From positions 62,001-126,000 of the forward strand of contig SHBD01000003.1 in NCBI GenBank assembly GCA_004212735.1: a DNA stretch of 64,000 nt, in the 5' to 3' direction. Positions 8,128 to 15,452 of this stretch are shown one piece after another (position 1 is the stretch's first letter; each line of letters opens with the position of its first letter). The notes beneath the pieces were generated by a model. That model did no database searches. It was not told the DNA's origin and saw only the letters and a list, made by a program, of their open reading frames with translations. The DNA comes from SAR116 cluster bacterium (GTDB lineage: Bacteria; Pseudomonadota; Alphaproteobacteria; Puniceispirillales; Puniceispirillaceae). A program made the position numbers and the translations under genes.

Positions 8128-8572
8128 TGCTGATGCCTGTCCGGTCAAGGATGAGGCGGTACAGGTTGCCCGCCGGCACGGCTTGTCTGTTTTCATTGTA
8201 TCAAACGGGGGTATCCGTCCGCATCAAGATCCGCTGGTGGAGACTGTGATTGTTCCAGATGGCCCTGACGTTGCCGACAAATGGATTGCTGATCGCGCCT
8301 CTGTGGGTGATGTTGTGGTTACGGCTGATATCCCCTTGGCCGCCCGGGTGATTGCCAATGGTGCTGCTGCCTTGCGTCACAATGGCGATGTTTTTAACGC
8401 GGAAAACATTGGCTCGCAGCTTGCCACCCGTGATCTGATGGCCGATCTCAGGGCTGCGGATCCGCTGATGACCGGGGCAGGCAAGCAAGGTGGGCGGGCA
8501 TTTGCAAAACATGATAGGTCGCGATTTCTGGAGCGCTTGGAGGCTTTGATCCGTAAGGCTAATCGGTCTTGA
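8105..8572 (+). CDS. yaiI: UPF0178 / YaiI family protein (NYN-like domain)
   Basis: 155 residues, matching the YaiI/DUF188 family, an uncharacterised group related to PIN/NYN nuclease-like folds. The signature [13 protein letters not shown] occurs near the N terminus, followed by [39 protein letters not shown] and [12 protein letters not shown], all typical. The start is placed at ATG 8105 because family members begin directly with the IDADACPV strand; the frame is open further upstream but that part overlaps the preceding gene. The gene overlaps the upstream unknown gene by 23 bp and its 3' end overlaps the convergent DUF2256 gene by 14 bp. Molecular function is not established for the family. 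Confidence 0.9.
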   Translation: MSTKIYIDADACPVKDEAVQVARRHGLSVFIVSNGGIRPHQDPLVETVIVPDGPDVADKWIADRASVGDVVVTADIPLAARVIANGAAALRHNGDVFNAENIGSQLATRDLMADLRAADPLMTGAGKQGGRAFAKHDRSRFLERLEALIRKANRS

Positions 8573-8723
8573 CCATTTTTCTGGCTCTGTTTCCCGCGCA
8601 CGCCTTAGAACAATAGCGTACGTTCTCCCAATCGCGCTCCCATTTCTTTCTCCAGACAAAAGGTCGTGAACATGTCGGGCAGATTTTTGATGGAAGATTT
8701 TTCTTTTGTAACATTTTTGCCAT
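8559..8723 (-). CDS. DUF2256 family small zinc-ribbon-like protein, 54 residues
   Basis: A small gene on the reverse strand. The product has two CxxC-type pairs: [15 protein letters not shown] near residues 14-28 and [11 protein letters not shown] near 36-46, with conserved tryptophans between. This is the DUF2256 pattern, a short basic protein often found alone or next to cryptochrome/photolyase-like genes, of unknown function. The four cysteines probably bind one zinc. The ATG at 8723 is used; an ATG at 8714 is an alternative. It is convergent and overlapping with yaiI (14 bp) and divergent from arsC. The cysteine and tryptophan spacing makes the call convincing despite the size. Confidence 0.8.
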   Translation of the reverse strand: MAKMLQKKNLPSKICPTCSRPFVWRKKWERDWENVRYCSKACAGNRARKMVKTD

Positions 8724-8769
8724 GTAGCCAGACTAACCTTTGAATTCTGCGATTCCAAGAGCATATGAG

Positions 8770-9261
8770 ATGATGATTAGTGCCAAAAATGTTCTATTTC
8801 TGTGTACGGGAAATTCGGCCCGCTCGGTGATTGCAGAGGGTATCCTGCGGCATCGTGGTGGAGACCGTTTTCATGGGTTTTCTGCGGGATCAATGCCGAC
8901 TGGAAAGCCAAATCCCTTTGCGGTGCGAGTGTTGCAAAAGCATGGCATCGAGACCGGCTTTGCGCGATCAAAGAGTTGGGATGAATTTGCCGGACCGCAG
9001 GCAAACACGATGCACATCATTATCACCGTCTGTGATAATGCGGCGGGTGAGATCTGCCCAATTTGGCCAGGCATGCCGGTTTCAGCTCACTGGGGCGTTG
9101 TCGACCCTGCCGCTGTTACTGGCTCTGATGAAAAAATTGCCGCTGCCTTTGATGTGACCTATGATCAGATGAGCCGTCGAATTGAGAATTTGTTGGCCCT
9201 CGGTGATATGAATGAGACTTCGTTAAAGGCCGCAATCGCTGAGATTGGTAATTTGGATTGA
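8770..9261 (+). CDS. arsC: Arsenate reductase, low-molecular-weight phosphatase type (ArsC)
   Basis: Reduces arsenate to arsenite through a catalytic cysteine in a low-molecular-weight protein-tyrosine-phosphatase fold. About 163 residues from the ATG at 8770 (an adjacent ATG at 8773 is equally possible; a TTG at 8742 has no support). The P-loop is CTGNSARS (Cys12 to Arg18), and the general-acid region is AHWGVVDPA near residue 105. The protein also has the C-terminal helical part, with about 30 residues past the usual core. Two bases separate its stop from the next gene, an aquaporin, and this pair recalls the arsC-aqpS combination of Sinorhizobium. The general tyrosine phosphatase alternative is less likely given the neighbour. 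Confidence 0.85.
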   Translation: MMISAKNVLFLCTGNSARSVIAEGILRHRGGDRFHGFSAGSMPTGKPNPFAVRVLQKHGIETGFARSKSWDEFAGPQANTMHIIITVCDNAAGEICPIWPGMPVSAHWGVVDPAAVTGSDEKIAAAFDVTYDQMSRRIENLLALGDMNETSLKAAIAEIGNLD

Positions 9262-9263
9262 TC

Positions 9264-9926
9264 ATGGGTAGTTTATACCGCGCTCTCGTCAGTGAATGGC
9301 TCGGCACCATGTTGTTGCTGGCCACTGTCATTGGTTCGGGAATTATGGCGGAGAACCTGGCGGCAGGGAACATGGCCATTGCCCTGCTTGGTAATACAAT
9401 TCCGACAGGTGCCATTCTTGTCGTTCTGATTACCATCTTTGGCCCGATTTCGGGCGCTCATTTCAACCCGGCGGTGACCATTGCCTTTTTGCTGCGCGGT
9501 GAGATCCTGCCACGGCGGGCGGTGGCTTATGTCGGGGTTCAGGTTGTGGGTGGAATTTGCGGTGCTGTTCTCGCACATTTCATGTTTGAGCTTCCCCTTA
9601 TCCAGGAATCGATGAAGCTGCGGACCGGTATGGCACAATGGATATCGGAGTTTGTGGCGACCTTTGGATTGCTGGCAACGATTTTTGGCACATTGCGGTG
9701 GCGGGCAAAGGCCGTGCCGATGATGGTGGGTCTCTATATCACCGCTGCCTATTGGTTCACCGCCTCGACCAGCTTTGCCAACCCGGCTGTAACCATTGCC
9801 CGTTCCTTCACCAACACTTTTTCTGGCATCTTTCCTGAACATGCGCTTGGTTTCATTGTTGCTCAGCTAGCAGCTGCGGTGATCGGCACCCACGCTCTGA
9901 GGTGGTTATTCGCGCCGACACGGTGA
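9264..9926 (+). CDS. aqpS: Aquaporin / glyceroporin family channel, AqpS-like
   Basis: MIP-family channel of 220 residues with six predicted membrane helices and the two pore-lining half-helices, HFNPAVT (near residue 69) and FANPAVT (near residue 173). Both Asn-Pro-Ala boxes are intact. Directly downstream of arsC (2-base gap), so the likely role is passage of arsenite, As(OH)3, made by ArsC, as for AqpS in Sinorhizobium meliloti. Downhill efflux through a channel works only when arsenite is made inside the cell. A role in water or small neutral solute flux remains possible. The ATG at 9264 is chosen over the TTG at 9258, which lies inside the arsC stop region. No arsR or arsB/acr3 gene is nearby. 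Confidence 0.82.
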   Translation: MGSLYRALVSEWLGTMLLLATVIGSGIMAENLAAGNMAIALLGNTIPTGAILVVLITIFGPISGAHFNPAVTIAFLLRGEILPRRAVAYVGVQVVGGICGAVLAHFMFELPLIQESMKLRTGMAQWISEFVATFGLLATIFGTLRWRAKAVPMMVGLYITAAYWFTASTSFANPAVTIARSFTNTFSGIFPEHALGFIVAQLAAAVIGTHALRWLFAPTR

Positions 9927-9948
9927 CGACTGTTCTGTCTGTGTGGCA

Positions 9949-9985
9949 GTTACCAAATGTTCAAAATGATTTGGCGGATGGTAAC
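9949..9985. terminator. Possible hairpin after aqpS
   Basis: GTTACC (9949-9954) can pair with GGTAAC (9980-9985), and an inner CCAAAT with ATTTGG (9969-9974). No U-tract follows, so this is a weak call; it lies between aqpS and typA. Confidence 0.3.
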
Positions 9986-10116
9986 AGGTAGATTAGATGA
10001 TTCTGCGCCGAGACATTGGCTCGGCAGACTGAATTTAGCAAATTAATGCTTTCCCTTAACCCTGTTTGCCATTAGGAATGCGGCGCGACCCCAAAAACGC
10101 ACCCACCCTAAGAGAA

Positions 10117-11940
10117 ATGATGATGACTCAGGAATTGCGCAACATTGCGATCATTGCCCATGTTGACCATGGCAAAACCACGCTAATCGACAGCATCATG
10201 AAACAGTCTGGCACTTTTCGTGACAATCAGCATGTCGATGAGCGCGTCATGGACTCGGGTGATCTTGAAAAGGAACGTGGCATTACGATCCTGGCAAAGC
10301 CGACCTCGGTCCAGTGGAAAGATGTGAGGATCAATATCATTGATACTCCGGGTCACGCCGATTTTGGCGGTGAGGTTGAGCGCGTCCTCGACATGGCTGA
10401 TGGCGTCATTCTGCTGACGGATGCGGCCGAAGGTCCGATGCCACAGACCAAATTCGTTCTCGGCAAAGCGCTGAAACAGGGGTTACGCCCGATGGTCATC
10501 ATCAACAAGATTGACCGTAGCGACAGCCGGGCCGAAGACGTTGTGGATGAGGTTTTTGATTTGTTCGTGGCCCTTGATGCCAACGAAGAACAGTTGGACT
10601 TTCCCATTCTCTATGCCTCTGGCCGAGACGGCTGGTGTGTTGAGGATCTGGAGGATGAGCGGGTCAATCTTCATCCGCTCCTCGATCGCATCCTGACACA
10701 TGTTGACTGCCCGGATGTTGATGCGCAGAAACCATTTGCAATGCTGGCGACGCTTCTGGACTCCGATCCGTATCTTGGCCGCTGTCTGATTGGACGGGTC
10801 ATTCAGGGAGCAACGAATGTCAACGCGTCTGTGCGGGCGATTAATCTGGATGGTGATACTGTTGAAACTGGCCGTCTGACCAAATTGCTGCGCTTTGAAG
10901 GCACTCAGCGTGTTCCAGTCAATGAGGTCAGTGCTGGAGATATCATTTGTGTTGCGGGTCTTACAAAGGCGTCGGTGTCAGACACCATTGGCACCCCAGA
11001 TATTACCGAACCCCTGTCATCCACACCAATTGATCCGCCAACAATGTCGGTGACGATCACCGTGAACGATTCGCCGCTAGCTGGTCGTGAGGGAAAGAAG
11101 GTAACCTCGACGGTAATTCGTGAACGGTTGCTTGCAGAAGCTGAGACGAATGTTGCCATCACATTTGCCGAAAGTGCCTCAAAGGATGCCTTTGAAATAG
11201 GTGGTCGCGGCGAATTACAGCTTGGTGTTCTGATCGAGCAAATGCGGCGCGAGGGATTTGAGATGACAGTCTCGCGTCCACGCGTGCTGTTCCAGACCAA
11301 TGAGGCTGGCAACCGGATCGAGCCTATGGAAGAAGTCACGATCGACGTCGATGATGAATTTTCAAGCACTGTGGTTGACAGCATGAACCGGCGCAAGGGA
11401 GAGATGCTTGACATGCGTGCCGCGGGAGCAGGCAAGACACGAATTGTGTTTCTTGCACCGTCACGTGGCCTGATCGGGTATCAAAGCCGATTCCTCACTC
11501 AGACACGCGGCACCGGTGTGTTGAACCGTATTTTTCACTCCTATGCGCCTTACAGGGGCGATGTCGAGGGACGGCGCAATGGTGCGTTGATCTCCACCGA
11601 TTCTGGTGTCGCTGTGGCCTACGCACTTTTCAATCTGCAGGACCGCGGCCTTATGTTTGTCAATCCACAGACACCTGTTTATCAGGGGATGATTGTCGGT
11701 GAACATAACCGCAACAATGATCTTGAGATCAATGTATTGAAGGGTAAGCAGCTGACAAATGTGCGGGCATCTGGCAGCGACGAGGCGGTCAAACTCGTAC
11801 CCGCCAAGCAAATGTCGCTTGAGCAGATGATGGCCTACATCAACGAGGATGAGCTGGTCGAAGTAACGCCGCAAAGCCTGCGCCTGCGTAAAATGTTTCT
11901 TGATCCACATGAACGCAAGCGCGCAGCGCGCGCTTCTTGA
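10117..11940 (+). CDS. typA: Ribosome-associated GTPase TypA/BipA
   Basis: Translational GTPase that binds the 70S ribosome and helps large-subunit assembly and stress or low-temperature growth. About 607 residues, the standard length. The G domain shows AHVDHGKTTLID (P loop), RGITILAK (switch I), DTPGHADFGGEV (G3) and NKIDR (G4). It is followed by domain II, the EF-G-like domains III and V, and the BipA-specific C-terminal domain with GLIGYQSRFLTQTRG. Three consecutive ATGs lie at 10117-10125 behind AGAGA; the first is used, and upstream start codons at 10066/10078 lack a ribosome site. It stands alone, followed by a perfect 16-bp tandem duplication and then pyrE. Confidence 0.97.
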   Translation: MMMTQELRNIAIIAHVDHGKTTLIDSIMKQSGTFRDNQHVDERVMDSGDLEKERGITILAKPTSVQWKDVRINIIDTPGHADFGGEVERVLDMADGVILLTDAAEGPMPQTKFVLGKALKQGLRPMVIINKIDRSDSRAEDVVDEVFDLFVALDANEEQLDFPILYASGRDGWCVEDLEDERVNLHPLLDRILTHVDCPDVDAQKPFAMLATLLDSDPYLGRCLIGRVIQGATNVNASVRAINLDGDTVETGRLTKLLRFEGTQRVPVNEVSAGDIICVAGLTKASVSDTIGTPDITEPLSSTPIDPPTMSVTITVNDSPLAGREGKKVTSTVIRERLLAEAETNVAITFAESASKDAFEIGGRGELQLGVLIEQMRREGFEMTVSRPRVLFQTNEAGNRIEPMEEVTIDVDDEFSSTVVDSMNRRKGEMLDMRAAGAGKTRIVFLAPSRGLIGYQSRFLTQTRGTGVLNRIFHSYAPYRGDVEGRRNGALISTDSGVAVAYALFNLQDRGLMFVNPQTPVYQGMIVGEHNRNNDLEINVLKGKQLTNVRASGSDEAVKLVPAKQMSLEQMMAYINEDELVEVTPQSLRLRKMFLDPHERKRAARAS

Positions 11941-11947
11941 ATGGTGC

Positions 11948-11979
11948 CTCCTGTTCCTGATGACTCCTGTTCCTGATGA
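11948..11979. repeat. Perfect tandem duplication of a 16-bp unit after typA
   Basis: CTCCTGTTCCTGATGA occurs at 11948-11963 and again, without a mismatch, at 11964-11979. It begins 8 bp after the typA stop codon. Confidence 0.95.
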
Positions 11980-12060
11980 CAGGGCGCGCGCCACGTAATA
12001 TGATGCGGGGCGGTGCTGGCGAAGCGGCACCCTCTATATTGTGTTCCCGGAGCCAGTGAA

Positions 12061-12741
12061 GTGACGAAAATTCATACTTACGACAAGCAGGCCATCGCCC
12101 GGTCCGTTGCCAGGATGTTACTGGAGATTGATGCAGTTCTCTTTCGTGCGGATGATCCGTTCAAGCTGACCTCCGGCATGATGAGTCCTGTCTATATCGA
12201 TTGCCGCAAGATCATTTCTTTCCCAAGAATGCGGGCCGCGATGATGGATTATGGAGCAACTGTCATCATGCACGATATTGGGCATGAGAGTCTTGACGCG
12301 CTTGCCGGTGGTGAGACGGCAGGCATTCCCTTCGCCGCTTGGCTTGCCGAGCGCACAGCGCTACCTATGCAGTACGTGCGCAAAAAACCCAAGGGATTTG
12401 GGCGCGATGCCCGGATCGAGGGTGCCATCGCTGAGGGCCAGCGTGTTTTGCTTGTGGAGGACTTGACGACAGATGGCGGCAGCAAGCTGAATTTTGTTGA
12501 GGCTCTGCGTGAAGCTGGTGCGGAGGTGGCAGATACATTTGTTGTTTTCTATTATGATATTTTCAAGGACACACCTGAGAAGTTGGCTGCCGAGGGCATA
12601 AATCTACATTATCTTGCCACCTGGTGGGATGTGTTGGCCGAATGCAAGCAGACAAATCGCTTTGACGCTGATACTCTCGAAAAGGTTGAGGCATTCTTGA
12701 ACAACCCGCGTGAATGGTCACAGGCACATGGCGGCGTTTGA
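12061..12741 (+). CDS. pyrE: Orotate phosphoribosyltransferase
   Basis: Transfers phosphoribosyl from PRPP to orotate in pyrimidine synthesis. About 226 residues. The N-terminal part has LKTSG-like [17 protein letters not shown] for orotate binding. [17 protein letters not shown] is the flexible catalytic loop with lysines. [14 protein letters not shown] is the PRPP-binding motif. The GTG at 12061 is taken as start because no ATG fits and the family begins near here; GGAGCC lies 9 bases before it. The neighbours (typA, a YeeE/YedE pair) are unrelated, and no pyrC or pyrF is close, so the gene is probably its own transcription unit. Confidence 0.93.
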   Translation: MTKIHTYDKQAIARSVARMLLEIDAVLFRADDPFKLTSGMMSPVYIDCRKIISFPRMRAAMMDYGATVIMHDIGHESLDALAGGETAGIPFAAWLAERTALPMQYVRKKPKGFGRDARIEGAIAEGQRVLLVEDLTTDGGSKLNFVEALREAGAEVADTFVVFYYDIFKDTPEKLAAEGINLHYLATWWDVLAECKQTNRFDADTLEKVEAFLNNPREWSQAHGGV

Positions 12742-12785
12742 CATTTTTTCTGATTGTGTTTTTTCATGTTTAACGTGGGCCATCA

Positions 12786-13247
12786 ATGACAGTTAACTGG
12801 GTTGCCTTCACACCTCTTTCTGCCCTGATCGGCGGCTGCCTCATCGGTTTCGCCGCGGCTTTGTTGCTGGCTGTAAACGGCCGAATCATGGGTGCCAGCG
12901 GCATTCTGGCGGGGCTGATTGTATCGGCAAAGACTGGCAAGGGTGAAGCAGAGAGCAAATCCTGGCGTTGGCTTTTCGTCGCTGGAACCGTGACCGGTCC
13001 TTTGCTTGTCTGGATGGTTGGCGGCAAACCGATTGATATCCAGCCTGTCGCCAGCGGCTTGACGCTGCCGGCAGCGGGCCTGCTGGTTGGGTTTGGTGCG
13101 GCCTTTGGGAGTGGTTGCACTTCCGGTCATGGAATATGCGGTTTGGCGCGGCTGTCTATCCGTTCGCTGGTCGCTGTGCTGAGCTTCATGGCCTCGGGGC
13201 TGATCACCGTTTATCTTATCCGGCATCTGCTTTGGGTCTGGCCATGA
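12786..13247 (+). CDS. YeeE/YedE family membrane protein, first half-transporter
   Basis: 153 residues with four to five hydrophobic helices. The key motif is GSGCTSGHGICGLARLS near residues 108-124, which carries two cysteines and is diagnostic of the YeeE/YedE (TsuA-related, DUF395) family. That family is linked to uptake of thiosulfate or other sulfane sulfur through membrane cysteines. The protein is only half the length of YeeE; the second half is the next gene, overlapping by ATGA at 13244. Two-gene versions of this transporter (PmpA/PmpB type) are common in proteobacteria. No sulfur dioxygenase or ArsR regulator accompanies the pair here. Substrate is inferred from family only. Confidence 0.87.
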   Translation: MTVNWVAFTPLSALIGGCLIGFAAALLLAVNGRIMGASGILAGLIVSAKTGKGEAESKSWRWLFVAGTVTGPLLVWMVGGKPIDIQPVASGLTLPAAGLLVGFGAAFGSGCTSGHGICGLARLSIRSLVAVLSFMASGLITVYLIRHLLWVWP

Positions 13248-13666
13248 AACCATCTTTTCTTGTTTTTTGTTCCGGTGTGATCTTTGGGATGGGGCTTGCT
13301 GTGTCAGGCATGTTGAATCCTTCAAAGGTTGTCGGGTTTCTTGATTTGTTTGGTGAATGGGACCCGTCGCTGGCCTTTGTCATGGGTGGCGGCATGGTGG
13401 TCAATTTCATTGGCTTCAGGCTTATAACCCGGCATGGCAAGCCGTTATTTGCTCCGCGTTTTATGCTGCCCTTGAAAACAAATATCGAAATGCCGCTTGT
13501 CATTGGTGCAGCAATCTTTGGCGTGGGATGGGCAATGGCTGGGCTTTGCCCGGGCCCGGCGATCGCGTCGGTTCTGCTTAATCCAGCCGATGGAGTGCTT
13601 TTCCTGGTCCTTATGTGTGCGGGCCTTGCCGCGGGGCGCTTGTTGGCGCGCCGGCTGGACCGATGA
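13244..13666 (+). CDS. YeeE/YedE family membrane protein, second half-transporter (DUF6691-type)
   Basis: 140 residues, mostly hydrophobic, with four predicted helices. It has the partner signatures GMGLAVSGMLNPSKVVGFLD near the N terminus and GVGWAMAGLCPGPAI in the C-terminal half. The single cysteine in GLCPGP is the expected third pore cysteine of a split YeeE. The start ATG lies inside the stop of the preceding gene (ATGA overlap, 13244-13247), indicating translational coupling and a likely heterodimer. Role: import of a reduced sulfur compound, inferred from the family; the direction and substrate are not shown by sequence. Confidence 0.87.
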   Translation: MKPSFLVFCSGVIFGMGLAVSGMLNPSKVVGFLDLFGEWDPSLAFVMGGGMVVNFIGFRLITRHGKPLFAPRFMLPLKTNIEMPLVIGAAIFGVGWAMAGLCPGPAIASVLLNPADGVLFLVLMCAGLAAGRLLARRLDR

Positions 13667-13739
13667 AAATCTGTTTCAGGTAACAGATTTTTAGCCTATG
13701 TTGCCTCTGTGATCGATGTCGGTGTTTATAGGCGGCCGA

Positions 13740-15356
13740 ATGCAGGATTTTGACTATATCATTATAGGTGCCGGGTCGGCTGGTTGCGTTCTCGCTGACA
13801 AGCTCACCGCATCAGGCAGACACAAAGTTCTGCTGTTGGAGGCGGGGCCATCTGATCGGCGGTTCTGGGTACGGGTCCCCATCGGCTACGGCATTTCCTA
13901 TCATGACGCGCGGGTGAACTGGAAATATCAAAGTGAACCTGATCCCGGAATTGCCGGGAGGAGGATGTATTTTCCAAGGGGCAGGGTGGTCGGTGGCTCC
14001 AGCTCCATTAACGCGCTCATTTATCATCGTGGTCAGGCGCGTGATTATGATGATTGGGCAGCCGCGGGTAACCCGGGGTGGGATTATGCGTCAGTCGCAA
14101 AAATCTATGACAGTTTTGAGCAGGTCGGCAAGGTCGGTAGCGAACAAGAGATTGCACCTGATCAGCCGCGTTTGTCAGTTACAGACGCCACTGCCAGCTA
14201 CCACCCTCTTAAGGAGAGGTTTGCTGATATGTGCGAGCAGTTGCAGATGCCGGTCTCGCGTAATCCGGTGATAGAGGGCCATAGCGCTGGCCCTTATTTC
14301 ATCACCACGCGGCAAGGCACACGCTGCTCAAGCGCGGTTGCGTTTCTGCATCCTGCTGCAAAGCGCCCCAATTTGACGGTGATGACCAATGTTACCGTGC
14401 AGCGAATTGGGTTTCAGGGCCGCCGCGCGACACATGTTGACTGCCTTCATGCCGGTCGTCAGATCACCTTTAACGCGGGCCGCGAAGTGCTTTTAACGGC
14501 TGGGGCGATCAATTCTCCGCAATTGTTACAACTCTCCGGGATAGGTCCACAAGACGTTATTCGTGACGCTGGGGTGGAGGTTTTGCTCAACCAACCAAAT
14601 GTGGGCAGCCACATGCAGGACCACCTCGGGGTCAATTACATATACAAAGCCAATCGACCCACTCTGAACGATGTTCTTGGTAAGTGGCCCGGCCGTATTT
14701 TGGCCGGGATTGAGTATTTGGCGCGGCGAACCGGGCCTTTGTCTCTCAGTGTCAATCAATTCGGGGGCTTAGTGAAATCATTGCCTGACAAGGCCTTTCC
14801 TGATACCCAGCTCTATCTGAATCCGCTCAGCTACCAGTCCTTCTACAAAGGCCGGAGGGCACTAACAAAACCTGACAAATTTTCTGGGTTCATCATGAGT
14901 TTCAACAGTTGCCGTCCGGTCAGTGAGGGCCATGTGCGAATACGCTCATCTGATCCGACGATGCCGCCGGCAATCATCCCAAATTATCTGTCGGCACAAA
15001 GCGATGTGGATGATGTGATCCGCATGGCCAGGTTGATACTGCGCATGCAGCAGACTCCCGCAATTCGCGAAAGCCTGTCCGGACCACCGCTTACGCCGCT
15101 GGAAAACATGACAGATAACGAGATTGTGAACGATTTTCGTCAGCGTTGTGGTACAGTGTTTCATCCTTGTTGCACTGCCAGAATGGGCCCGGATCACAGA
15201 ACCTCCGTTGTTGACGGTCGATTGAAAGTGCATGGTCTTGAGGGGTTGCGGGTTTGCGATGCATCAGTGTTTCCAAACATTACATCGGCAAACACGAACG
15301 CGCCAACCCTTGCGGTGGCTCATCGTGCTGCTGAAATGATTTTGGCAGACGTCTGA
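13740..15356 (+). CDS. GMC-family FAD-dependent oxidoreductase (choline/alcohol dehydrogenase-like)
   Basis: 538 residues. The N-terminal FAD-binding motif is YIIIGAGSAGCVLADKL. The GMC signatures follow: PRGRVVGGSSSINALIYHRG (near 75-95) and GAINSPQLLQLSGIGP. In the C-terminal substrate domain, FHPCCTARMG supplies the catalytic His and NTNAPTLAVAHRAAEMIL the second catalytic position (Asn). Members oxidise alcohols such as choline, aliphatic alcohols or polyethylene glycols, and the substrate cannot be read from sequence. The ATG at 13740 is preferred because the FAD strand begins right after it; an in-frame ATG at 13716 would add 8 residues. It is clearly different from the second GMC gene at 21.5 kb, which matches choline dehydrogenase better. 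Confidence 0.9.
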   Translation: MQDFDYIIIGAGSAGCVLADKLTASGRHKVLLLEAGPSDRRFWVRVPIGYGISYHDARVNWKYQSEPDPGIAGRRMYFPRGRVVGGSSSINALIYHRGQARDYDDWAAAGNPGWDYASVAKIYDSFEQVGKVGSEQEIAPDQPRLSVTDATASYHPLKERFADMCEQLQMPVSRNPVIEGHSAGPYFITTRQGTRCSSAVAFLHPAAKRPNLTVMTNVTVQRIGFQGRRATHVDCLHAGRQITFNAGREVLLTAGAINSPQLLQLSGIGPQDVIRDAGVEVLLNQPNVGSHMQDHLGVNYIYKANRPTLNDVLGKWPGRILAGIEYLARRTGPLSLSVNQFGGLVKSLPDKAFPDTQLYLNPLSYQSFYKGRRALTKPDKFSGFIMSFNSCRPVSEGHVRIRSSDPTMPPAIIPNYLSAQSDVDDVIRMARLILRMQQTPAIRESLSGPPLTPLENMTDNEIVNDFRQRCGTVFHPCCTARMGPDHRTSVVDGRLKVHGLEGLRVCDASVFPNITSANTNAPTLAVAHRAAEMILADV

Positions 15357-15452
15357 GACTTTCCTAATGATCCTTGTTTAGGTCAGGGCTGTGTCCCATA
15401 TTCAAGTCAGTTCTGCACCGGGAACTATTTTGGGGGATGGGTGAGAATTCCT

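Noticed and set aside
8201-8764. Long reverse-strand 187-codon frame over yaiI and the arsC promoter
   Set aside because: Only its first ~70 codons coincide with the DUF2256 region and in that part the real product stops at 8559 in another register; the rest is antisense to yaiI.
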